64,000 nt of DNA, taken from Streptomyces sp. NRRL F-525. Lineage in GTDB: Bacteria > Actinomycetota > Actinomycetes > Streptomycetales > Streptomycetaceae. Location: positions 310,001 to 374,000 of the forward strand of contig NZ_JNXE01000002.1 of NCBI RefSeq assembly GCF_000716605.1, in the 5' to 3' direction. Under the pieces are notes generated by a model that ran no database searches, had not been told where the DNA came from, and was given only the letters and a program-made list of their open reading frames with translations. This document shows positions 41,170-53,353 of the stretch, piece by piece. A program made the translations under genes and the position numbers. Positions within the stretch are counted from its first letter, which is position 1; every line of letters starts with the position of its first letter.

Positions 41170-43785
41170 TCAGACGGTGGGGCAGTTGGCGGGCGTCGCC
41201 TGCGAGGCGTCACGGATCAGGGCCTGCTGCGCGGCCTTCACCCGCTGCGCGTCGGGCTTGAGCACGCGCCGGTCGTACGTCATGAGCCCGTTCAACTCGC
41301 CCTCGACATCGGATATTTGGGTGTAGACCGCGCCGTTGCTCCCCTGGCAGGTCAGGGCGTGCACCTCCGCGAGCTTGGCGAGGTAGTCGTCGGTGTAGGC
41401 CGCCGGATCGACGTCCACGTACGACTGCTGGACCGACCACGCGTGGCCCGGCACCGCGAGCCCGAGACCGCCGTACTCCCCACTCACCAGGGCGCGTTGA
41501 CCGTCCGGGTGGGGTGGCAGGGCGGGGCTGGGATAGCCGTGTTCGTCGATGATGTCGCCGGTGCCGCCGTCGACGCCGAGGTTGATGCCGGACATGCTGT
41601 TGACGAGCCGGGTCGGGTCCCAGGCCTTGGCCTGGTCGGCGATCCGAGCCTCGTCGTACTGGCCCCAACCCTCGTTGAACGTCACCCACATGACGACCGA
41701 CGGGCTGCTGATGTGCTCGTCGATCATCTGCTTCATCTCGCGCTCGTACTCGGCGCGCGCGGCTGTCGACGGGTTCACTCCGGCGGTCATCGCCGGCATG
41801 TCCTGCCACACCATGAGGCCGAGCTTGTCAGCCCAGTAGAACCAGCGGTCGGGCTCGACCTTGATGTGCTTGCGCACGGCGTTGAAGCCCAACTCCTTGT
41901 GCACCTTGAGGTCATGGGCCAGCGCCTCGTCGGTCGGGGCGGTGTAGAGACCGTCCGGCCAGAAGCCCTGGTCCAGGGTGGCCATCATGAAGATGGGCTT
42001 CCCATTGAGGACCGTGCGCGGGACGCCGTTGACCTTCTCGACGGCGATCGAGCGCATCCCGAAGTAGCTGCCGACGCGGTCCTTGCCGACGGTGACCTTC
42101 AGGTCGTAGAGGAACGGGTCGTCGGGTGACCAGAGACGGGGGTTCTTGACGGTCAGGGTGAGCGGGCTGCCGGTGCGGCCGTGTGCCGTGGCGACCGCGC
42201 GCTTTCCGTCGTACGCCGTCGCCGTGATCGGTACGCCGTCCCGAACTCCCTTTGCCTCGACGGTGAGTTGGCTCTTGCTCACGTCGGGGGTGAGTTTGAG
42301 GGAGTCGACGTGGTCGGGGGCGACCGGTTCCATCCAGACCGTCTGCCAGATGCCTGAGGTCGGGGTGTACCAGATGCCGCTCGGGTCGAGGCGCTGCTTG
42401 CCGATCGGGGGGTTCTCGCCGTTCGCCGCGTCGGTGGGGTCGTAGACGCCGACGATCAGTTCCTGGGTGCGGCCGGGCTTCAGCGCGGCGGTGACGTCGG
42501 CGCTGAACTTGTCGTAGCCGCCCTGGTGTTCGGTGACCTTCGTGCCGTTGACGTAGACCTCGGCGCGCCAGTCGACGGCCCCGAAGTTGAGCATCAGCCG
42601 CTTGCCCGAGCCGATCTTCCAGTCGGCGGGGACGGTGAAGGTGCGGCGGTACCACATGCGGTCCTCGTGGCGTTCCAGGCCCGAGAGTTGGGACTCGACC
42701 GGGTACGGGACGAGGATGCGTTCGGCGAGGTTCTTGCCGACCGGCGGCTGCTCGCCCGCCGTGGCCGCGGCGAACTGCCAACTCCCGTTGAGGTTCCGCC
42801 AGTCGGTGCGGGTCAGCTGCGGGCGCGGGTACTCGGGGAGGGAGTTGTGCGGGCCCACCTGGTCGGCCCACTGGGTGCGCAGTTCGTAGGTGGAGTGGTT
42901 CGGGCCGGTGCTCCAGAAGCCGTTGATAACGTTGCCATCGGCCGAGGCTAGGCCGGCGTCGCCGTCGTAGCGGATGTCCGCCGTACCGGATGCGGTGCCC
43001 GTCTTGTTGCCTACGACGGGCTGCGTGAGCGGGATGAGCAGGGTCCGCGGGTCCGCCGGGTCCAACTTGGCAGCCCCCAGGGGCCACTTGGCGCCGCCGA
43101 TCACCGCTTCGAGGTGGTCGGTCAGGTCGGCCGGGGGTGCGGCGAGGGGCTGGGCGAAGTCGAGCTTCAGGGTGCGGCCGGTGCTGGTGACGGTGGCGGC
43201 GAGGGCGCCGTCGTAGTCGTAGCCGTCGGGGAGCCGGAAGGCCGACTGCGGGATGGCCACCTTGGTGCCGCCGGGCTCGGTCCAGCGCACGTGGAGGTTG
43301 GAGCCGCCGTAGTGCTCGAAGTACTCGACCTTGATGTCGTAGGCCGTGCCGGCGGTCAACTCGACCGGGGCGGAGGTCTGTTCGGTGTCCCAGTCGTCGA
43401 CCCAGTGGTCGATGACGAGCTGGCCGCCGATCCAGAGGCGGAAGCCGTTGTCGCCGATGATCGAGAAGGTGTGGGGGCCGGACTTCGTCGGGACGAGCTT
43501 GCCGGTCCAGCGGATGCTCACGTCGTCGGACTGGCCGGTGGTGAAGGCGAGTCGGGGTTCGAGGTTGTCGAAGTCGAGGTTCGGGTCGACGCCGGTGGCC
43601 TTGAGGTCGGCGAAGTCGAAGGCGCCGGGGGCGGACTGGGTGTAGTACTCGCCCTTCAGGCCGTGGATCTCGACGGGGTCGTCGGCGGCGGTGGCGCTCG
43701 CGGTGGGGACGGCGGCCAGCCCGGCGATGCCGAGGGCCAGGGCGAGCAGGAGCGCGAGTCGGTCTCTGAGTCGTCTGATGCGCAC
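41170..43785 (-). CDS. secreted GH2 family glycoside hydrolase with N-terminal PA14 domain
   Basis: This is an 871-residue exported enzyme. A signal peptide (LALLLALALGIAGLAAVPTASA) is followed by a PA14 module at about residues 40-180 (HGLKGEYYTQ, IIGDNGFRLWIGGQLVIDHW). The GH2 sandwich and barrel follow. The acid/base is Glu705 in TFNEGWGQY and the nucleophile Glu770 in LVSGEYGGLG. The GH2 subtype (beta-mannosidase, beta-galactosidase, glucuronidase) cannot be fixed from motifs. Coupling to GH92 favours beta-mannosyl or beta-galactosyl substrates. GTG 43785 follows GGAGG at 5 nt. A LacI-type operator lies 10 bp upstream of the start. Confidence 0.85.
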   Translation of the reverse strand: MRIRRLRDRLALLLALALGIAGLAAVPTASATAADDPVEIHGLKGEYYTQSAPGAFDFADLKATGVDPNLDFDNLEPRLAFTTGQSDDVSIRWTGKLVPTKSGPHTFSIIGDNGFRLWIGGQLVIDHWVDDWDTEQTSAPVELTAGTAYDIKVEYFEHYGGSNLHVRWTEPGGTKVAIPQSAFRLPDGYDYDGALAATVTSTGRTLKLDFAQPLAAPPADLTDHLEAVIGGAKWPLGAAKLDPADPRTLLIPLTQPVVGNKTGTASGTADIRYDGDAGLASADGNVINGFWSTGPNHSTYELRTQWADQVGPHNSLPEYPRPQLTRTDWRNLNGSWQFAAATAGEQPPVGKNLAERILVPYPVESQLSGLERHEDRMWYRRTFTVPADWKIGSGKRLMLNFGAVDWRAEVYVNGTKVTEHQGGYDKFSADVTAALKPGRTQELIVGVYDPTDAANGENPPIGKQRLDPSGIWYTPTSGIWQTVWMEPVAPDHVDSLKLTPDVSKSQLTVEAKGVRDGVPITATAYDGKRAVATAHGRTGSPLTLTVKNPRLWSPDDPFLYDLKVTVGKDRVGSYFGMRSIAVEKVNGVPRTVLNGKPIFMMATLDQGFWPDGLYTAPTDEALAHDLKVHKELGFNAVRKHIKVEPDRWFYWADKLGLMVWQDMPAMTAGVNPSTAARAEYEREMKQMIDEHISSPSVVMWVTFNEGWGQYDEARIADQAKAWDPTRLVNSMSGINLGVDGGTGDIIDEHGYPSPALPPHPDGQRALVSGEYGGLGLAVPGHAWSVQQSYVDVDPAAYTDDYLAKLAEVHALTCQGSNGAVYTQISDVEGELNGLMTYDRRVLKPDAQRVKAAQQALIRDASQATPANCPTV

Positions 43786-43794
43786 GGAACCTCC

Positions 43795-43810
43795 ATAACA
43801 ACGTTGTCAT
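43795..43810. promoter_or_regulatory. LacI-type operator overlapping the GH2 leader
   Basis: ATAACAACGTTGTCAT contains the perfect palindrome ACAACGTTGT (43798-43807) and is near-symmetric over 16 bp. A related half-site, ATGACAACA, starts at 43825. It ends 10 bp before the GH2 GTG start, so a bound repressor would block initiation or elongation. No LacI gene is adjacent. Confidence 0.65.
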
Positions 43811-43898
43811 AGGCGGCAGTTGGCATGACAACACGGATTCCGGATTCCGTCCAGGGACATGACAAGCGCGGCCATGGAAAGCACCCCGACGCGGCGAA

Positions 43899-43927
43899 GC
43901 CCCGGTGCGGCTGAAAAGCACCGGGGC
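43899..43927. terminator. terminator downstream of glgC
   Basis: GCCCCGGTGC (43899-43908) and GCACCGGGGC (43918-43927) form a perfect 10-bp stem with a 9-nt loop, 22 bp past the glgC stop. Confidence 0.8.
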
Positions 43928-43949
43928 CCGAAATCGCCAAGACGAGGCG

Positions 43950-45170
43950 TTACGTGACCAGTTGACCCTTCCCGAGTGCGATGACGCCGCCCTTGGAGAC
44001 CGTGTACAGGTCCGCGTCCCGCTCCGGGTTGACGCCGATCGTCGCGCCCGGCGGTACCTCGACGTTCTTGTCCAGGACCGCGCCCCGGACCACCGCGCCC
44101 CGGCCGATGTGGACGTTGTCGTGCAGGATCGAACCCTGGACGACGGCTCCGGGGTCGACCACCACGCCCGGGGAGAGGACGGACCGCGTGACCTGGCCGC
44201 GGATGAGGCACCCGGAGCTGATGATCGACTCGCTGGCCATGCCGCCGGCGTTGAAGCGGGCCGGGGAGAGCTGGCCGGAGTGGGTGTAGATGGGCCAGTT
44301 GCGGTTGTAGAGGTTGAAGGCGGGGCGCTCGGCGATGAGGTCCATGTGGGCGTCGTAGTACGCGTCGAGCGTGCCGACGTCCCGCCAGTAGCCCTGGTCG
44401 CGGGTGGTCTCGCCGGGGACGTGGTTGGCGCTGAAGTCGTAGAGCGCGGCCTCGCCCCGGTCGGTGAGCGCCGGGAGGATCGAGCCGCCCATGTCGTGCA
44501 CGGAGTCGAGTTCCTCCGCGTCGCGCTGGAGTGCCTCTATCAGCGCCTTGGTGGTGAAGATGTAGTTGCCCATCGAGGCGTAGACGCACTCCGGGTCGTC
44601 CACCAGACCGGGCGGATCGGCGGGCTTCTCCAGGAAGTTCTCCACCGTCTGGCCGTCGGAACCCGGGGTGATCACGCCGAACTGCGAGGACTCGGCTCGT
44701 GGGACGCGGATACCGGCCACGGTGACGCCCGCGCCGCTCTCGATGTGCTGGGCGAGCATCTGGCGCGGGTCCATGCGGTACACGTGGTCGGCGCCGAAGA
44801 CCGCGACGTACTCGGGGCGTTCGTCGTAGATCAGGTTCAGCGACTGCAGGATCGCGTCCGCGCTGCCGAGGTACCAGCGCGGGCCGAGGCGCTGCTGGGC
44901 CGGGACGGGTGTGACGTAGTTGCCGAGCAGGCTGGACATGCGCCAGGTGGTGGTGATGTGGCGGTCCAGCGAATGCGATTTGTACTGCGTGAGCACGCAG
45001 ATGCGGAGGATGTCCGCGTTGACGAGATTGGACAGCACGAAGTCCACGAGGCGGTACGTTCCGCCGAAGGTGACCGCGGGTTTGGCCCGGTCGGCGGTCA
45101 GGGGCATCAGCCGCTTGCCCTCACCGCCCGCCAGTACGATCCCGAGCACCGAAGGTCCGCCACGACGCAT
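43950..45170 (-). CDS. glgC: glucose-1-phosphate adenylyltransferase (ADP-glucose pyrophosphorylase)
   Basis: This is a 406-residue enzyme that makes ADP-glucose from ATP and glucose-1-phosphate. [28 protein letters not shown] is the nucleotide site, [11 protein letters not shown] the metal site and FLEKP the sugar-phosphate site. The C-terminal left-handed beta-helix has hexapeptide repeats ([20 protein letters not shown]). ATG 45170 has GGGGAG 6 nt upstream. It lies 51 bp downstream of the glycosyltransferase gene on the same strand. In actinobacteria ADP-glucose feeds both glycogen and the GlgM/GlgE maltose-1-phosphate route. Confidence 0.95.
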   Translation of the reverse strand: MRRGGPSVLGIVLAGGEGKRLMPLTADRAKPAVTFGGTYRLVDFVLSNLVNADILRICVLTQYKSHSLDRHITTTWRMSSLLGNYVTPVPAQQRLGPRWYLGSADAILQSLNLIYDERPEYVAVFGADHVYRMDPRQMLAQHIESGAGVTVAGIRVPRAESSQFGVITPGSDGQTVENFLEKPADPPGLVDDPECVYASMGNYIFTTKALIEALQRDAEELDSVHDMGGSILPALTDRGEAALYDFSANHVPGETTRDQGYWRDVGTLDAYYDAHMDLIAERPAFNLYNRNWPIYTHSGQLSPARFNAGGMASESIISSGCLIRGQVTRSVLSPGVVVDPGAVVQGSILHDNVHIGRGAVVRGAVLDKNVEVPPGATIGVNPERDADLYTVSKGGVIALGKGQLVT

Positions 45171-45221
45171 GGCCGCTCCCCTCACCCTGGTTGACCCCAG
45201 CCTGCCCCTGAGCAGCGCACA

Positions 45222-46373
45222 CTAAGCCTGTTTGGCGATCTCCCCGTAGAGCCGCGCGGTGCGCAGCGCCACGGCGTCCCAGCCGAACTCGCCCACCGCG
45301 CGCTCCCGCCCGGCCTCGCCCATCCGTTTCGCAGTCTCCGGGTCGGCGAGCACGGAGTCGAGAGCCAGCGCGAGGTTCGCCTCGAAGTCGTCGTCGACGG
45401 ACACCAGCAGCCCCGTCTCCCCGTCCGCCACCACCTCGGGGATGCCCCCGACACGGGAGGCGACCACGGCCGTACCGCAGGCCATCGCCTCCAGGTTCAC
45501 GATCCCGAGGGGCTCGTACACCGAGGGACAGGCGAACACGGTGGCGTGGGTGAGGAGCTGAATCACTTCCGGGCGCGGCAGCATCTGCGGGATCCAGTGG
45601 ACGCCCGCGCGGACACTGCTCAGCTCCTCGAAGAGTTCGCGGAACTCGCGGTCGATCTCCGGGGTGTCCGGCGCGCCCGCGCACAGCACGACCTGGGCGG
45701 CCGGGTCGATGTCCCGCACGGCGCGCAGCAGATGGGGCACGCCCTTCTGGCGGGTGATCCGGCCGACGAACAGCACGTAGGGGCGGCCGGGATCGATGCC
45801 GAGCCGGGTGAGGACGTCGGTGCCGTGGTCGGGCTGGTAGAGCGCGGTGTCGATGCCGTTGTGGACGACCTGCACCTTGGCGGGGTCCAGCGTCGGGTAG
45901 CAGGTGAGGATGTCCTCACGCATGGCTCCCGATACGGCGATCACGCCGTCCGCGGCCTCGATGGCGGTGCGCTCGGCCCAGCTGGAGAGGGCGTATCCGC
46001 CGCCGAGCTGCTCGGCCTTCCAGGGGCGCAGCGGCTCAAGCGAGTGGGCGGTCATCACGTGCGGGATGCCGTAGAGGAGCTTGGCGAAGTGGCCGGCGAG
46101 GTTGGCGTACCAGGTGTGGGAGTGGACGAGTTCGCGGCCTTCGAGGGCAGCGGCCATGGAGAGGTCCACGGAGAAGGTGCGCAGCGCGTCGTTGGCGCCG
46201 TCGAGGGTGGGCCAGGAGCGGTGGCGTACGACGCCCTCGGTGCGGCCCTCGCCCCAGCAGTGCACGTCGAGGTCGACCAGGGGCCTCAACTCCCGGGCGA
46301 GGAACTCCACATGGACGCCCGCGCCGCCGTACACATCCGGCGGGTACTCCCGGGTCAGCAGTCCCACTCGCAC
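45222..46373 (-). CDS. glgA: ADP-glucose-dependent glycosyltransferase, actinobacterial GlgA type (GlgM-like)
   Basis: This 383-residue GT4 enzyme starts MRVGLLTREYPPDVYGGAGVHVE, with LFVGRITRQKGVPHLL as the nucleotide-sugar region and FACPSVYEPLGIVNLEAMACG containing the EX7E motif. It is the short actinobacterial form (TIGR02149-like), whose mycobacterial homolog GlgM makes maltose-1-phosphate from ADP-glucose and glucose-1-phosphate and is not a classic 480-residue GT5 synthase. Adjacency to glgC supplies the ADP-glucose. The next gene upstream is unrelated. Confidence 0.88.
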   Translation of the reverse strand: MRVGLLTREYPPDVYGGAGVHVEFLARELRPLVDLDVHCWGEGRTEGVVRHRSWPTLDGANDALRTFSVDLSMAAALEGRELVHSHTWYANLAGHFAKLLYGIPHVMTAHSLEPLRPWKAEQLGGGYALSSWAERTAIEAADGVIAVSGAMREDILTCYPTLDPAKVQVVHNGIDTALYQPDHGTDVLTRLGIDPGRPYVLFVGRITRQKGVPHLLRAVRDIDPAAQVVLCAGAPDTPEIDREFRELFEELSSVRAGVHWIPQMLPRPEVIQLLTHATVFACPSVYEPLGIVNLEAMACGTAVVASRVGGIPEVVADGETGLLVSVDDDFEANLALALDSVLADPETAKRMGEAGRERAVGEFGWDAVALRTARLYGEIAKQA

Positions 46374-46412
46374 CCGAAACCCCTTGTTCTCGGCGGCAGA
46401 TTGCCCTCATGG

Positions 46413-47144
46413 TCACCCAGAAGCCGCGTTCGGGGAAGAGCCCGGCGGTCGCGTGAAGCAGCAGTCGCCGCACACCCCGCCACCGGGGATCCGATAGTAG
46501 AGGCAGCAACTGCGGCGCCGGAAGGATGTGCCGGTAAACGTTCCGGTTCCGGCGAGGAGCGGGTGGGCGAAGAGTTCCGCGGTCAGGGCACGCGCGCGTG
46601 CGGCCACTTCCGTACGGCCACGCGCGCGTGCCCAGCGGTCCAGTTCCCGGGCCGCGCCCGCGAGCGCGGAGGCCGCGTTGCCCCACAGGAGGCCGGTGGC
46701 CGTGCGGTGGCGGGCGGCCAGGCCAGCGTTCAGGGGTTCCAGGTGGCCGTGGAGCACGGTCTCAGCGAGGACGTCGGCCTGCAGCGGGCGCACCTCGGCC
46801 AGCCACAGGTCGTCCGGGGCGCTTGCCTCCGCGTCCCAGTGCAGCAGCCCGGGGTCGAGATCGGGAATCGCGCCGTACAGGGCTGCGCAGCCGAGCGCGA
46901 CCGCCCACAGCCGGGCCGCGAGCGCCTGTTGGGCGATCGAGGCGGCGATGCGCAGCTCAGGGGCCTGGAGACGCTCCGCGACGAGATGAACGCGAAAAGT
47001 CAGGGAATTTCCGTAAACCTCCGACGCCGGGTTTTCGTAGGTCGCCGCGAGCGTCGGCAGGGGGCCGTGCGGGGCTGCGCCCGTGCGTAGTACGAAGAAG
47101 CCGCCGAGGGGGCGGAGCGCGGCGAGTTCGGGGTCGAGGTCCAC
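46413..47144 (-). CDS. (2Fe-2S)-binding FhuF-like ferric-siderophore reductase
   Basis: This protein of about 243 residues has the defining C-terminal signature CC-x10-C-x2-C (SFRRRSCCLYYRIPGGGVC, then GDC), which binds a [2Fe-2S] cluster in FhuF. FhuF-type proteins reduce ferric siderophores after import. The N-terminal 200 residues are the helical FhuF domain. The start is uncertain: GTG 47144 gives VDLDPELAALRPLGGFF, while GTG 47204 (behind AAGGTGG) and TTG 47222 add 20 and 26 residues. No siderophore gene or clear iron box is nearby. Confidence 0.78.
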   Translation of the reverse strand: MDLDPELAALRPLGGFFVLRTGAAPHGPLPTLAATYENPASEVYGNSLTFRVHLVAERLQAPELRIAASIAQQALAARLWAVALGCAALYGAIPDLDPGLLHWDAEASAPDDLWLAEVRPLQADVLAETVLHGHLEPLNAGLAARHRTATGLLWGNAASALAGAARELDRWARARGRTEVAARARALTAELFAHPLLAGTGTFTGTSFRRRSCCLYYRIPGGGVCGDCCFTRPPGSSPNAASG

Positions 47145-47371
47145 GAAGAGCAGTAGTACCAAGGCTCTTAGGGGTTTCACCCAGGGGGTGTCGTCCGGTG
47201 TCACCCACCTTGGGGAGGACAAGGGGCCTTTCGTACTCCATCGGCAGTACTACCCAATCGGTGCTCAGGTACGACGACGGGAAGAACATCAAGCGGCATC
47301 GTGTTCTGTATGAAAGCCGACCGTTCGCCGCGTGGTGCCAGAGGTGCCCGCCTGACGCAGAGGAGCTGCCG

Positions 47372-51486
<4,115 letters not shown>

Positions 51487-51504
51487 CCTCTCCCGCTGTG
51501 CCGG

Positions 51505-51534
51505 GCCCGCCTGCCGATGAACGGTCAGGCGGGC
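51505..51534. terminator. terminator between gndA and the convergent VOC gene
   Basis: GCCCGCCTG (51505-51513) and CAGGCGGGC (51526-51534) form a 9-bp stem with extra CCG/CGG pairing in the loop. It overlaps the end of the VOC gene. Confidence 0.7.
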
Positions 51535-51878
51535 TGCCACAGTTCGACGCGGTTGCCCTCGGGATCGGTGACCCAGCCGAAGCGGCCGACGCCCTCCATG
51601 TCCTGCGTCTCCTCCGCCACGTCCGTGCCCTTGGCGCGCAGCTGCGCGAGCATCGCGTCGAGGTCGCGGACGCGGAAGTTGAGCATGGTCTGCTGGGTCC
51701 GGGACCCGAAGTAGTCGGTCCCGGACTCGAACGCCGCGAACACCGTCGGCCCGGCTTCCGGGCGCCACAGGCCGTGTTCATCGGTGTCCAGGCCCAGGCA
51801 GTCCCGGTACCAGGCGCTCAGGGCCTCCGGGTCGCCGGCCCGCAGGAAGTATCCGCCGATTCCAAGCACACGTTCCAT
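51525..51878 (-). CDS. VOC/glyoxalase-superfamily protein
   Basis: This 117-residue single VOC module has GIGGYFLRAGDPEALSAWYRDCLGL as the first beta-alpha-beta unit and MLNFRVRDLDAMLAQLRAKG with VTDPEGNRVELWQP as the second. The Glu of VELWQP is the usual metal ligand. Members bind small electrophiles, antibiotics or aromatic substrates, and the specific role is unknown. It is convergent with gndA and probably monocistronic. Confidence 0.85.
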   Translation of the reverse strand: MERVLGIGGYFLRAGDPEALSAWYRDCLGLDTDEHGLWRPEAGPTVFAAFESGTDYFGSRTQQTMLNFRVRDLDAMLAQLRAKGTDVAEETQDMEGVGRFGWVTDPEGNRVELWQPA

Positions 51879-51946
51879 GAGGGCATCCTGCCAGGGGCGG
51901 GAGCGGGCCGCGTGGCGTGTGGTGAGTGACGGTGCGGGGGTACGGC

Positions 51947-51983
51947 CGAGCCGGGCAGCCCGAGAGTGGGGCTGCCCGGCTCG
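51947..51983. terminator. terminator downstream of the proline-rich protein gene
   Basis: CGAGCCGGGCAGCCC (51947-51961) and GGGCTGCCCGGCTCG (51969-51983) form a perfect 15-bp stem with a 7-nt loop, 28 bp past the stop at 52012. Confidence 0.82.
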
Positions 51984-52011
51984 TCGTGTCCTGTGCGGCC
52001 GGTGAGGCGGG

Positions 52012-52224
52012 TCAGGTGAGGGGTGGACCCGGCTCCGGGGCCGGTACCGGAGCCGGGCCGGGACCCGGCGGGATCGGGGACGGGGACGGGTCCGGGGTGG
52101 GCGGGGGACCCGGCGGGGGCGTGGGAAGCGGGACCGGGGGCTCCGGGTCAGGGACCGGCGTGGGACCGGGGCCCGGTACGGGGGTCGGGCTCGGTGGTAC
52201 CGGGTCGGGGTACGGCTGCGTCAT
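52012..52224 (-). CDS. small proline-rich protein
   Basis: This 70-residue protein consists almost wholly of Pro, Gly, Thr, Ser, Asp and Glu (for example PDPVPPSPTPVPGPGPTPVP). It has no signal peptide or membrane helix, so it should be cytosolic and extended or disordered. ATG 52224 has GGAGG 5 nt upstream, and a strong terminator follows the stop, which supports a real transcription unit despite the low-complexity sequence. Function unknown. Confidence 0.62.
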   Translation of the reverse strand: MTQPYPDPVPPSPTPVPGPGPTPVPDPEPPVPLPTPPPGPPPTPDPSPSPIPPGPGPAPVPAPEPGPPLT

Positions 52225-52354
52225 CGTGTCCTCCAGCCAGTGGCTTTGTCGGCTCTGGACTACTCCCCCGCGTACCCCACACCCGCCCCGCCACTCACCC
52301 GAGTGGACTCACCCGGGACCCACCCGCATGCCCCCACCCGCGAGCCGTACCGAC

Positions 52355-52699
52355 CTAGAACCGCCCGGGATGCGCCCGAAGCCACTCCATCGCCGCCCGC
52401 TGCAACGTCGGGTCCGCGGCCGGCGCTTCGTCAGGATGACGCTCCGCCCACTTGACGACGTACGGGCACAGCGGGGCGACGACGATGCCCTCGCGGGCCG
52501 CGATGCCGTACAGCTCGCGGGCCAGGGAACCCGCGATGCCCTTTCCCTCGTGGGCCGGTTCCACGAGGGTGTGGACCGGGACGAGGGCGCGCGCGGGGGA
52601 CTCGAGGACGAAGTACTCGATGTGGCCTACGACTTCACCGCCGGCGACCGCTTCCAGGCGGCCCGCCGCCCGGTCGTCGCGGATCTCGATCTCGCTCAT
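52355..52699 (-). CDS. small GNAT-like acetyltransferase (YjdJ type)
   Basis: This protein of 114 residues belongs to the short N-acetyltransferase group: GGEVVGHIEYFVLES, then LVPVHTLVEPAHEGKGIAGSLARELY with the acetyl-CoA loop, and APLCPYVVKWAERHPDEA at the end. ATG 52699 has AGGAGG 6 nt upstream; ATG 52705 overlaps that site. It is 22 bp downstream of panD on the same strand, so probably in one operon. The substrate is unknown. Confidence 0.85.
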   Translation of the reverse strand: MSEIEIRDDRAAGRLEAVAGGEVVGHIEYFVLESPARALVPVHTLVEPAHEGKGIAGSLARELYGIAAREGIVVAPLCPYVVKWAERHPDEAPAADPTLQRAAMEWLRAHPGRF

Positions 52700-52721
52700 G
52701 GGCATCCTCCTGGTGCGATGG

Positions 52722-53141
52722 TCAGGCCGTGACGGCCTGCGGGCCGCGCGTCTGCTCCGAACCCGGCACCGGCTCGGACGGATCGGCGCCCAGGCCCACG
52801 ATCCGGTTGGCGGAGTCCACGTGCACGACCCGGGGCTGAAGCGCCCGCGCCTCGGCGTCGGACACCTGAGCGTAACTGATGATGATCACCAGGTCTCCGG
52901 GATGCACGAGATGGGCGGCGGCCCCGTTGATCCCGATGACACCGGAGCCCCGTTCGCCCTCGATGACGTACGTCTCCAGGCGGGCGCCGTTGGTGATGTC
53001 GACGATGTGGACCATCTCACCGGGCAGCAGATCGGCGGCGTCCAGCAGCTCGCCGTCGATGGTGACGGAACCGACGTAGTGCAGGTCGGCCTGGGTGACG
53101 GTGGCTCGGTGGATCTTGGACTTGAACATCGTGCGCAACAT
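52722..53141 (-). CDS. panD: aspartate 1-decarboxylase (pyruvoyl enzyme)
   Basis: This 139-residue proenzyme makes beta-alanine for pantothenate and Co[21 protein letters not shown] is the conserved start. Self-cleavage is expected between Gly24 and Ser25 (YVGSVTID), leaving a pyruvoyl group. [19 protein letters not shown] and NGAAAHLV complete the active site. ATG 53141 is preceded by GGGAG about 7 nt upstream. A short C-terminal extension after SANRIVGLG is specific. It is divergent from the NCS1 permease gene. Confidence 0.96.
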   Translation of the reverse strand: MLRTMFKSKIHRATVTQADLHYVGSVTIDGELLDAADLLPGEMVHIVDITNGARLETYVIEGERGSGVIGINGAAAHLVHPGDLVIIISYAQVSDAEARALQPRVVHVDSANRIVGLGADPSEPVPGSEQTRGPQAVTA

Positions 53142-53353
53142 GGAGGAACTCCCGAGGCTAGGCTCCCTGCCTGCGTTTATGCAGGTCAAGGGCTGTTCGC
53201 CTACTTTACAGCGAGAGGCTCGCGCCATCACCGTGCCGAGCGTCACGTATGGGCCAGGTAAAGAGAGTGGTTCACAGATTCAGTTGCGGTTGCCGGGACC
53301 CGGGCGGGGGATGAATGTGGCCACACAGGCCTGATCGGCACCCTGGAGGCACC

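Noticed and set aside
38876..41326. An 816-residue plus-strand frame
   Set aside because: Antisense of the GH92 gene; long open antisense frames are expected at this G+C.
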